Shown here: positions 14,090-22,333 of the stretch, piece after piece | Layout: each line of letters opens with the position of its first letter | Position numbering within the stretch: the stretch's first letter is position 1 | NCBI GenBank assembly: GCA_965199975.1 | Contig: OZ241340.1 | Coordinates: forward strand, 1,674,001-1,738,000 | Length of the DNA: 64,000 bases | Reading direction: 5' to 3' | Source: JASLDZ01 sp965199975 | GTDB taxonomy: Bacteria > Pseudomonadota > Alphaproteobacteria > Caulobacterales > Caulobacteraceae | Translations under genes and position numbers: made by a program | The notes under the pieces: model-generated | Database searches by the model: none | Told to the model about the DNA's origin: nothing | Seen by the model: only the letters and a program-made list of their open reading frames with translations

Positions 14090-16129
14090 TTGCTAGCGCC
14101 CGCCGACTCTCCGCCGCCAATCGCCGCCGAGGTGGTGGTGCGCGCCGCGCGCCTGCCCGATCCGGCGGGCGATGCGGCCTTCTCCATCGTCACCGTGGCG
14201 CCCGAGCGGCTCGCCGACGCCACCACGCTGGACGGCGCGCTGAAGAGCGTGCCCGGCTTCTCGCTGTTCCGCCGCACCTCCACCCTGGGCGCCAATCCGA
14301 CCACGCAGGGCGTGGCGCTGCGCGCGATCGCGGGCTCGGGCGCCTCGCGCGCGCTGGTGACGCTGGACGGCGTGCCGCAGAACGACCCCTTCGGCGGCTG
14401 GGTGATCTGGAGCGCCCTGCCGTCGGTGTCGGTCGGCTCGGCGCAGATCGTGCGTGGCGCAGGCGCGGGGCCGTACGGGGCGGGCGCGCTCACCGGCGTG
14501 GTGCGCCTCGACTCGCCGGAGGAGGCGCACGGCCTCTCGGGCGAGGCTTCGGGCGGGAGCCTCGGCTTCCGTGAGGCGCAGGCGGCGCTGGGCGTGTCGC
14601 GCGGCGCCACCCGCGTCTTCCTCGACGCCGCCGGAACCGAGAGCGACGGCTGGATCCCGGTGCGCGCCGGCCGTGGCGCCGCCGACCGGCCGCTGGACCT
14701 GCACGCCTGGAGCGCCGCCGGGCGGGTCGAGCAGGACGTGGGGACCGCCGTGCTGGCCGCGCGCGTGGCCGGCTACGAGGAGGATCGCAGCGCGGGGGTG
14801 GTCTACGCCTCCTCGCGCGACTCGGGCGTGCAGGGTTCGCTGACCCTGGCCCGCCCGCCCACCGCCTCGACTTGGGGGTGGCGGCTGCAGGGCTGGGCCG
14901 CAGGATCGGACCTCTACAACGCCTCGGCCACGGTCTCGAACGCGCGCAACACCTCGATTCCCGCCAACGTGCAGTACGCCACGCCGGCGCTCGGCGTGGG
15001 CCTCAACGCAGCCCTGCGCCGCACCGCTGGCGTCCTCAGCCTCGAGCTGGGCGCCGACGTGCGCGCCGCCACCGGCGAGAGCCGCGAGCTGTTCGGCTAC
15101 AGCACCGCCGCCGCCGGCTTCCTGAACACCCGCAAGTCGGGCGGGGAGACGCTGGTCGCCGGCCTCTACGCCGAGGCGTCACGGCGCAGCGGCCCCTGGC
15201 TCCTGACCGGCGGCGTGCGCGCCGACCGCTGGTCGCAGGACGACGCCGAGCGGGTGGAGGCGGTCCGCGCCACTGGCGCCGTCACCCTCGACACGCGGCC
15301 GGACGGTCGCAGCGGCGTGCTGCCCACCGGGCGCCTCGGGCTGCGGCGCGAGCTCGGCGGCGGCCTCGCCTGGCGGGCGGCGGGCTACGCCGGCTTCCGC
15401 CCGGCCACGCTGAACGAGCTGCACCGCCCCTTCCGCGTCGGCAACACGCTGACGGAGGCGAACCCCGCGCTCGATCCGGAGCGACTGTATGGCGTGGAGA
15501 GCGGGCTCGACCTCGCGTGCGGCCCGGTGACGCTCTCGGCCACCATCTTCCGCAACCGGCTGGAGGACGCGATCACCAACGTCACCCTGGCGCGGGGGCC
15601 GGGCGCCTTTGCGATCCCCGGCCTGCCCGGCGTGCTCGACACGATCGGCGCGGGCGGCTTCCTGCGCATGCGCCAGAACGCCGGCGCGGTGGACGCCACC
15701 GGCCTCGAAGCCGAAGCTGTGGACAAGCTGTGGGCCGATCGCCTGCAACTGCGCGCGGCGGTGGCCTACACCCACTCCGAGGTGGACGGGGGCTCGGCCG
15801 CGCCCCAGCTCGACGGGCTGCGCCCGGCGCTGACCCCGCGCGCCACCGTCACCGCCGAGGCGCGCTGGCGCGCCACGCCGCTCGCCGTCTTCACCGTGGA
15901 CGGGCGCTACGAGAGCCGCCGCTTCGACGACGACCTCAACACCCTGCCGCTGCGCGCCTCGCTGAGCGTGGACTTGCGCGCCGACTACGCGCTCACGCCC
16001 CAGCTCGGCCTCTTCGTCGCCGCCGACAACGTGTTCGACGCCGCCATCCGCACGGCCGAGACCGCGGACGGAATCTACAGCTACGACGCGCCGCGCCTGG
16101 TGCGCGTGGGGGTGCGCCTGCGCCGCTAG
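14090..16129 (+). CDS. TonB-dependent receptor, 5' end abnormal
   Basis: A 679-aa reading from TTG 14090. The plug domain is clear (LKSVPGFSLFRRTSTLG, LDGVPQNDPFGGW, then GPYGAGALTGVVRL) and a 22-strand barrel follows (LHRPFRVGNTLTEANPALDP, FVAADNVFDAAIRTAETA). Such receptors import metal chelates, cobalamin or sugars; the ligand is unknown here. No ATG with a signal peptide is in frame. The frame upstream runs through the REP doublet. LLAPADSPPP looks like the tail of a lost signal peptide, so the gene may be inactive or 5'-truncated. No TonB box was identified. Confidence 0.75.
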   Translation: MLAPADSPPPIAAEVVVRAARLPDPAGDAAFSIVTVAPERLADATTLDGALKSVPGFSLFRRTSTLGANPTTQGVALRAIAGSGASRALVTLDGVPQNDPFGGWVIWSALPSVSVGSAQIVRGAGAGPYGAGALTGVVRLDSPEEAHGLSGEASGGSLGFREAQAALGVSRGATRVFLDAAGTESDGWIPVRAGRGAADRPLDLHAWSAAGRVEQDVGTAVLAARVAGYEEDRSAGVVYASSRDSGVQGSLTLARPPTASTWGWRLQGWAAGSDLYNASATVSNARNTSIPANVQYATPALGVGLNAALRRTAGVLSLELGADVRAATGESRELFGYSTAAAGFLNTRKSGGETLVAGLYAEASRRSGPWLLTGGVRADRWSQDDAERVEAVRATGAVTLDTRPDGRSGVLPTGRLGLRRELGGGLAWRAAGYAGFRPATLNELHRPFRVGNTLTEANPALDPERLYGVESGLDLACGPVTLSATIFRNRLEDAITNVTLARGPGAFAIPGLPGVLDTIGAGGFLRMRQNAGAVDATGLEAEAVDKLWADRLQLRAAVAYTHSEVDGGSAAPQLDGLRPALTPRATVTAEARWRATPLAVFTVDGRYESRRFDDDLNTLPLRASLSVDLRADYALTPQLGLFVAADNVFDAAIRTAETADGIYSYDAPRLVRVGVRLRR

Positions 16130-16189
16130 GCTGTCGCTCGCCGGGCCTGCGCGCTAGAGCCGCGGCGCCCCCGCAGGAAAGCTCTCGCC

Positions 16190-17299
<1,110 letters not shown>

Positions 17300-17344
17300 A
17301 GGGCGTTTCTGCAGTCTCGGCGGCGCCGTGGGATCTGCCACCGT

Positions 17345-17396
17345 GGTCGGCCGCGTCAAGGCGTACGACGCTCTTGGGTCTTGACCCGCGCCGACC
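17345..17396. repeat. REP-like stem-loop, GTCAAGG family
   Basis: GGTCGG (17345-17350) pairs with CCGACC (17391-17396), and inside it GTCAAG pairs with CTTGAC. The same core (GTCAAGGC/GCCTTGAC) occurs in both arms of the large element at 31275-31730. It lies between frmA and aspS and may end the frmA transcript. Confidence 0.7.
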
Positions 17397-17453
17397 TCGA
17401 TGGCGCTCAGCCAACCGCTTGATCTCCGCACACGCCCGTCCCCGCGCCCAAAC

Positions 17454-17482
17454 TTGACACCACGCTTCCTCCCGCCTTCAAC
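17454..17482 (+). promoter_or_regulatory. possible aspS promoter
   Basis: TTGACA (17454-17459) is followed after 17 bp by TTCAAC. The -35 match is perfect and the -10 match weak. It is the best candidate in the gap, about 55 nt upstream of the aspS start. Confidence 0.35.
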
Positions 17483-17540
17483 CGCGCTCTTCCCACACGT
17501 CAGCGCCGACCGCCGGCCCCTCCCGCCGAGACCCCGACCC

Positions 17541-19337
17541 ATGCACGCCTATCGCACCCACACCTGCGGCGCGCTCCGCAGCCACGACGCGTGCGCCGCG
17601 GTGAAGCTCTCCGGCTGGGTGCACAGGAAGCGCGACCACGGCGGGCTGATGTTCATCGACCTGCGCGACACCTATGGCCTGACGCAGCTCGTGCTGCACC
17701 CGGGCGCGCCGGGCTTCGATGTCGCCGAGCACACCCGCGCCGAGAGCGTGGTGCGCATCGAGGGCGAGGTGGTGGCCCGCTCGCCCGAGACGGTGAACAC
17801 AGACCTGCCCACTGGGGAGATCGAGGTGCGGGTGACCAGCTTCGAGGTGCTCAGCCCCGCCGCCGAACTGCCCGTGCCGGTGTTCGGCGAGCCCGACTAC
17901 CCGGAGGACCTGCGCCTCACCTACCGCTACCTCGACCTGCGGCGTGAGACGCTGCACGCCAACATCCGCCTGCGCAGCCAGGTGATCGCCTCGCTTCGCC
18001 GCCGCATGCTCGAGCAGGACTTCACCGAGTTCCAGACGCCGATCCTCACCGCCTCCTCGCCCGAGGGTGCGCGCGACTTCCTGGTGCCCTCGCGCATGCA
18101 TCCGGGCGAGTTCTACGCGCTCCCCCAGGCGCCACAGCAGTTCAAGCAGCTGCTGATGGTCTCCGGCTTCGACCGCTACTTCCAGATCGCCCCCTGCTTC
18201 CGCGACGAGGACGCCCGCGCCGACCGCTCGCCCGGCGAGTTCTACCAGCTCGACCTGGAGATGAGCTTCGTCACCCAGGAGGACGTGTTCAACACTATCG
18301 AGCCGGTGATGCGCGGCGTGTTCGAGGAGTTCGCCGACGTCAACGGCCACAGCCGCCGCGTGCCCGACGGCGCCTTTCCAAGGATCCCCTTCCGCGAGGC
18401 GATCCAGAAGTACGGCTCCGACAAGCCGGACCTGCGCAACCCGCTGGTCATGCAGAACGTCAGCGATCACTTCCGCGGCGGCGGCTTCGGCGTGTTCGCC
18501 CGCATCCTCGACGCCGACGCGAAGAACCAGATCTGGGCCATCCCCGCGCCCGGCGGCGGCTCGCGCGCCTTCTGCGACCGCATGGACAGCTGGGCCAAGG
18601 GCGAGGGCCAGCCCGGCATGGCCTACGTCTTCTGGCGCGAGGGCGAGGCGGAGGGCGCGGGCCCCGTGGCCAAGAACCTCGGGCCCGAGCGCACCGAGGC
18701 GCTGCGCATGCAGATGGGTCTCAGGGCGGGCGACGCGGTGTTCTTCGCCGCAGGCGATCCGGCGCAGTTCTACAAGTTCGCCGGCGCCGCGCGCACCAAG
18801 GCGGGCGAGGACCTCGGCCTCGTCGAGCAGGGTGAGTTCCGCCTCGCCTGGATCGTCGACTTCCCCATGTACGAGTGGAACGAGGAGGAGAAGCGCGTCG
18901 ACTTCTCGCACAACCCGTTCTCCATGCCGCAGGGCGAGCTGCAGGCGCTGGAGACCATGGACCCGCTCGACATCCTGGCGTTCCAGTACGACATCGTGTG
19001 CAACGGGGTGGAGCTGAGCTCGGGCGCGATCCGGAACCACCGCCCCGACATCATGCTCAAGGCCTTCGAGATCGCCGGCTACGGGCCCGAGGTGGTGGAG
19101 GACAAGTTCGGCGGCATGCTGAACGCCTTCCGCTTCGGCGCGCCGCCCCATGGCGGCATCGCGCCTGGGGTGGACCGGATCGTCATGCTGCTGGCCGGCA
19201 CCTCTAACATCCGCGAGGTGATCGCCTTCCCGCTCAACCAGCAGGCGCGCGACCTCCTGATGCAGGCGCCGGCGCCGGTGAGCGAGCGCCAGCTCAAGGA
19301 GCTGCACATCCGCTCGGCCCCGCCCATCAAGGGCTGA
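17541..19337 (+). CDS. aspS: aspartyl-tRNA synthetase
   Basis: 598 aa bacterial-type AspRS. ATG 17541 gives MHAYRTHTCG, the usual start; the frame open to 17400 lies in the repeat and promoter zone. An OB-fold anticodon domain (about 15-110) is followed by class II motif 2 (CFRDEDARADRSPGEFYQLD), a GAD insert (about 300-410) and motif 3 (GGIAPGVDRIVMLLAG). In Alphaproteobacteria this enzyme often charges both tRNA-Asp and tRNA-Asn; that is not decidable here. Confidence 0.97.
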   Translation: MHAYRTHTCGALRSHDACAAVKLSGWVHRKRDHGGLMFIDLRDTYGLTQLVLHPGAPGFDVAEHTRAESVVRIEGEVVARSPETVNTDLPTGEIEVRVTSFEVLSPAAELPVPVFGEPDYPEDLRLTYRYLDLRRETLHANIRLRSQVIASLRRRMLEQDFTEFQTPILTASSPEGARDFLVPSRMHPGEFYALPQAPQQFKQLLMVSGFDRYFQIAPCFRDEDARADRSPGEFYQLDLEMSFVTQEDVFNTIEPVMRGVFEEFADVNGHSRRVPDGAFPRIPFREAIQKYGSDKPDLRNPLVMQNVSDHFRGGGFGVFARILDADAKNQIWAIPAPGGGSRAFCDRMDSWAKGEGQPGMAYVFWREGEAEGAGPVAKNLGPERTEALRMQMGLRAGDAVFFAAGDPAQFYKFAGAARTKAGEDLGLVEQGEFRLAWIVDFPMYEWNEEEKRVDFSHNPFSMPQGELQALETMDPLDILAFQYDIVCNGVELSSGAIRNHRPDIMLKAFEIAGYGPEVVEDKFGGMLNAFRFGAPPHGGIAPGVDRIVMLLAGTSNIREVIAFPLNQQARDLLMQAPAPVSERQLKELHIRSAPPIKG

Positions 19338-19364
19338 GGCGGCCCGGGGGAGTCGCGCGCCTCC

Positions 19365-20417
19365 TCAGTCGATCGCAGCGGCGGCCTGCGCCACGGCGTC
19401 GCGCGCCTGGGCCAGCGCGTCGCCGGCGAGCGCGTCGAGGTCGATTCCCGCCAACGCCGCCTGCGCCTGGGCCAACCCCGCCTGCATCTGTTCGGAGTCG
19501 ATCTGGGCCAGCTGGATGCGCGCCTGCGCCAGCGCCGCATCCATCTGCGCGTGAACCGCGGGAGATGCGAGCGCCGCCTGCGCCCGGGCCAGCGCATCGG
19601 CCGTCAGCCCGGACAGCTCGGCGCGGGGGCGTTCCGGCGGCTCGGGCCGTTCCGGGCGTTCGGGGCGTTCGGGCCGGGAGGAGGCGTGGCAGCCTCTCGG
19701 CGACAGCCCGGCGGGCAGGCGCGTGGTGGCGTCGGTGCAAGCGTCGTCGACCTGCTCCTGGCGCAGGCCGCGCACGCCGGTGAGGTCGGTGCGGCGCAGG
19801 TCCGCGCCTGAGAGGTCGGCCCCCGCCAGCGCGGCGCCGACGAAGCGCGCCCCGGTGAAGCGGCCGCCGGAGAGGTCGGAGCCCGTGAGGTTGGCGCCAG
19901 AGAAGTCCGCGCCGGCGGCCTGCACGCGGGTGAGGTCGGCGCCCTGCAGCGAGGCCTGCGCGAAGCGCGCGCCCGAGAGATCGGCGCCGGTCAGGTCCGA
20001 GCCGGTCATCGCCACGCCCACCAGGCTGGCGTGGGGCAGCTGCGCCTTGGAGAAGTCCGAGCCGAAGGCGCGCATGCCGTCCATCTGGGCGCCGGTGAAG
20101 TTGCAGTGGGTGAAGTCGGCGCCGGTGCTCTGGGCGGCGCGCAGGTCGGCGCGGCTGAAGTCGGCCCCGCGGAAGTCCGAGCCCATGATGCGCGCGTTGC
20201 GCAGGTCGGCGCTGGCCAGCACCGCGCTCGAGAAGTCGGCGCCGGTGAAGTTGGCGTTGACGAGCTTGCGCCCGGCCAGGACGCAGCCCTTGCAGCTGCC
20301 GCCCAGCGACACGCTGCGCGCCACGTCGCGATCTCCCCCGGCCTCCGCGTGCGCCGCGGGCGCGACGACGAGGGCTGCGGTGGCGAGGAGAGCGCAGAGG
20401 AGGGCGGAGCGGATCAT
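19365..20417 (-). CDS. exported pentapeptide-repeat protein
   Basis: 350 aa from ATG 20417, chosen because it gives a signal peptide (MIRSALLCALLATAALVVAP, cleavage near AHA-EA). Residues about 55-235 are tandem A(D/N)LxX repeats, expected to fold into a square beta-helix. A CKGC motif precedes them. The segment QVDDACTDATTRLPAGL closes the helix, then a short RPE-repeat linker and a helical Ala/Gln tail follow. Known DNA-mimic pentapeptide proteins (Qnr, MfpA) act in the cytosol, so an exported one must do something else. Function unknown. Confidence 0.8.
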   Translation of the reverse strand: MIRSALLCALLATAALVVAPAAHAEAGGDRDVARSVSLGGSCKGCVLAGRKLVNANFTGADFSSAVLASADLRNARIMGSDFRGADFSRADLRAAQSTGADFTHCNFTGAQMDGMRAFGSDFSKAQLPHASLVGVAMTGSDLTGADLSGARFAQASLQGADLTRVQAAGADFSGANLTGSDLSGGRFTGARFVGAALAGADLSGADLRRTDLTGVRGLRQEQVDDACTDATTRLPAGLSPRGCHASSRPERPERPERPEPPERPRAELSGLTADALARAQAALASPAVHAQMDAALAQARIQLAQIDSEQMQAGLAQAQAALAGIDLDALAGDALAQARDAVAQAAAAID

Positions 20418-20724
20418 GGCGGGCTGTCCGGGGTGAAGCGTCATGCGCCAGAAGCGCCCAAGCTCCCGGAAAGCCCAGTTAAACCTGGGTAAGCCGGTTA
20501 AACCTTCGTAATGCGTCAGAAGACCAGGCGCGCATGTGCGCGTCATGGGGCGAGGCGGTCCTCTCCTCGCCGCAGGCCTGCGCGCGCCGATCGGATGCGA
20601 GCCCGCGAGCGCGCGACATCTCGAACGCGCGCCAGGCCTGCGTCCGGGTTCGCGCGCGCCGGCTGAACTGTGGCGCCTGCGCGCGTGCTTGCCGAAGCTG
20701 CGCCAGCCAGGGCCTAATGCGGCG
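20418..20724. other. divergent gap with GTTAAACC direct repeat
   Basis: No gene seen in 307 bp between the divergent pentapeptide and DUF218 genes. GTTAAACC occurs at 20478-20485 and again at 20497-20504, 19 bp apart; the first copy is inside the palindrome CCCAG-TTAAAC-CTGGG. TTAA half-sites recall CtrA boxes, but the spacing is not the canonical TTAA-N7-TTAA. The DUF218-side half is unstructured GC-rich DNA. Confidence 0.5.
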
Positions 20725-21399
20725 ATGTCCAGTGCGCTCCCGCCGCCCCGCCGCGCCCTGCGCATGACGCTGGGGGTCGCCGGGGTCGGACTGGGACTCC
20801 TGGCCCTCTACCTCGGGGGGCTCGCCGCCTTCGCGCTGACTGCGCGGCCGAAGCGCGCCGATCTCATCGTGGTGCTCGGCAATGCGGTGGAGGCGGACGG
20901 GCGGCCGTCGCCGCGGCTGCGCGCCCGACTGGACGCCGCGCTCGCCGCCTACCGACGGGGCCTCGCGCCGAAGATCCTGGTCAGCGGCGGCGTCGAGCGC
21001 GACGGGCGCGACGAGGCGCGGGCCATGGCGCGCTACCTGACCGACGCCGGGACGCCGGCGGGGGCGGTGCTGCAGGACCCGCACGGTCGCGACACCTTCG
21101 AGACGGCGCGCGACACAGCGGCGGTGATGAACGGGCGGGGGCGCGTGCTGGTGGCGACGCAGTGGTTCCACGTGCCGCGCACGGTGCTGGCCATGCGGCG
21201 CTTCGGCCTGCGCCGTGTCTGGGCCACGTGGCCGCGCTTCTTCGAGCCGCGCGACGCGTATTCGTTCCTGCGCGAGGCGGTCGGCTTACCCTACTACGCC
21301 CTCAGACCGCTCGGCGGCCCCGCCGCCGCTGCGCCCCCGCCGCCAAAATCGCCGCCAGCGCCAAGCTCGCCGCCGCCACCCACGGCGCGGCGCGCATGA
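20725..21399 (+). CDS. DUF218 (YdcF-like) membrane protein
   Basis: 224 aa from ATG 20725. One membrane helix (about 14-40) is followed by the DUF218 Rossmann-like domain: DLIVVLGNAVEADGRPSPRL, AYRRGLAPKILVSGG, then VATQWFHVPRTVLAMRR. Family members include SanA and ElyC, linked to envelope integrity. After residue 190 the protein is a Pro/Ala/Ser tail whose coding DNA overlaps the 3' end of the convergent gene by 98 bp. The frame upstream to 20536 is open but lies in the intergenic gap. Confidence 0.85.
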   Translation: MSSALPPPRRALRMTLGVAGVGLGLLALYLGGLAAFALTARPKRADLIVVLGNAVEADGRPSPRLRARLDAALAAYRRGLAPKILVSGGVERDGRDEARAMARYLTDAGTPAGAVLQDPHGRDTFETARDTAAVMNGRGRVLVATQWFHVPRTVLAMRRFGLRRVWATWPRFFEPRDAYSFLREAVGLPYYALRPLGGPAAAAPPPPKSPPAPSSPPPPTARRA

Positions 21400-21628
21400 C
21401 CGCTATGTAGGCGCTGGCGTAGGGCAGGCTCAGTTCGTCCTGCACCAGCACGTGATCGACGGAAACCGGGCGCGCCGCGGTCTCGGTCCTCTCGATCACG
21501 GCGTCGGGGCCGGGCTTGAGCACGAAGTAGGAGACAGGCTCGTCGGCGCCGTAGACCAGCCCGGTGAACAGCCGGGCCGCGCCGAGGACCACGGCGAGGG
21601 CGACGAGGGCGAAGGCGGCGGCGCGCAT
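21302..21628 (-). CDS. two-helix membrane protein, unknown
   Basis: 108 aa with an N-terminal helix (about 2-26) and a C-terminal helix (about 80-98), leaving about 50 residues outside, including ERTETAARPVSVDHVLVQDE. No family recognised. The stop codon lies inside the tail region of the convergent DUF218 gene. It starts 3 nt after the stop of the amidase gene and is probably co-transcribed with it. Confidence 0.6.
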   Translation of the reverse strand: MRAAAFALVALAVVLGAARLFTGLVYGADEPVSYFVLKPGPDAVIERTETAARPVSVDHVLVQDELSLPYASAYIAVMRAAPWVAAASLALAAILAAGAQRRRGRRAV

Positions 21629-21631
21629 GGC

Positions 21632-22279
21632 TCAGAACTTCTGGAAGACGGGGGCGCTCAGGCGCAGTTCGGTGCGCATGGCTTCGACGTGCGGCAAGAG
21701 GTTGCTGCCCGGGCAGCTCTCGCTAACGCCATATTCCTTGTGGCCGCCGAAGGTCGTGATCGGAAAGCGCAGCATCAGTTCGCGGCGGAGCCGCCGCAGC
21801 GCATCCAGCATGGACGACCGCACTGGATCCCCCGAATTGCTCTTGCCCAGCAGCAGGTTGGACATAGCGCTATCGAAATCGCCCATGCAAACGATACCGA
21901 TCTTTCCGGTATTCTGAAGCTTGACATGCGAGCCCTTGAAGACAATCTCGCGACCTTCGTAAATCTTGCCCGTGGGAGAGACCGCATAGTGATATGCAAT
22001 GTCGTCCCAATGCTGATGATTCACATCGAAGTCCTGGATCGCGCGTGGACTTTCGTAGGTATCATGCCCAGTGTAGTGAACCACAATGCTGTCGTAGAAC
22101 CAGTCGGGTTCCAGCGAATGTTTCGGCGCCTGGGCGCCCCAGGCCGATCGACGTACGATCTGCAGGGCGCGCGCGATTGCATCGGCCACGCCCTTGCGGG
22201 TTGCGAGTTGGGCGGGGTCGAGATCGGCCATCGCTGTCCCACCGCAGGCGCTCAGCGCCGCGTCGCCGGCCACCGCCAT
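21632..22279 (-). CDS. N-acetylmuramoyl-L-alanine amidase (PGRP/Amidase_2 type)
   Basis: 215 aa. Zinc ligands fit His68 (IVVHYTGHDT), His180 and Cys189 (GGHKEYGVSESCPG), with Tyr97 in AYHYAVSPTGKIYEGR. Family members cut the stem peptide from muramic acid. No signal peptide is evident, so it may act on internal peptidoglycan fragments or need another exit route. An inner start at 22231 (MADLDPAQL) is possible. The DNA is visibly more AT-rich than its neighbours, which suggests acquisition from another source. Confidence 0.85.
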   Translation of the reverse strand: MAVAGDAALSACGGTAMADLDPAQLATRKGVADAIARALQIVRRSAWGAQAPKHSLEPDWFYDSIVVHYTGHDTYESPRAIQDFDVNHQHWDDIAYHYAVSPTGKIYEGREIVFKGSHVKLQNTGKIGIVCMGDFDSAMSNLLLGKSNSGDPVRSSMLDALRRLRRELMLRFPITTFGGHKEYGVSESCPGSNLLPHVEAMRTELRLSAPVFQKF

Positions 22280-22333
22280 CCTAGAGCAGCACCGTCGCGA
22301 AGGCCACGTCGCGCTGCGGGGGGCTGGGGCGCG

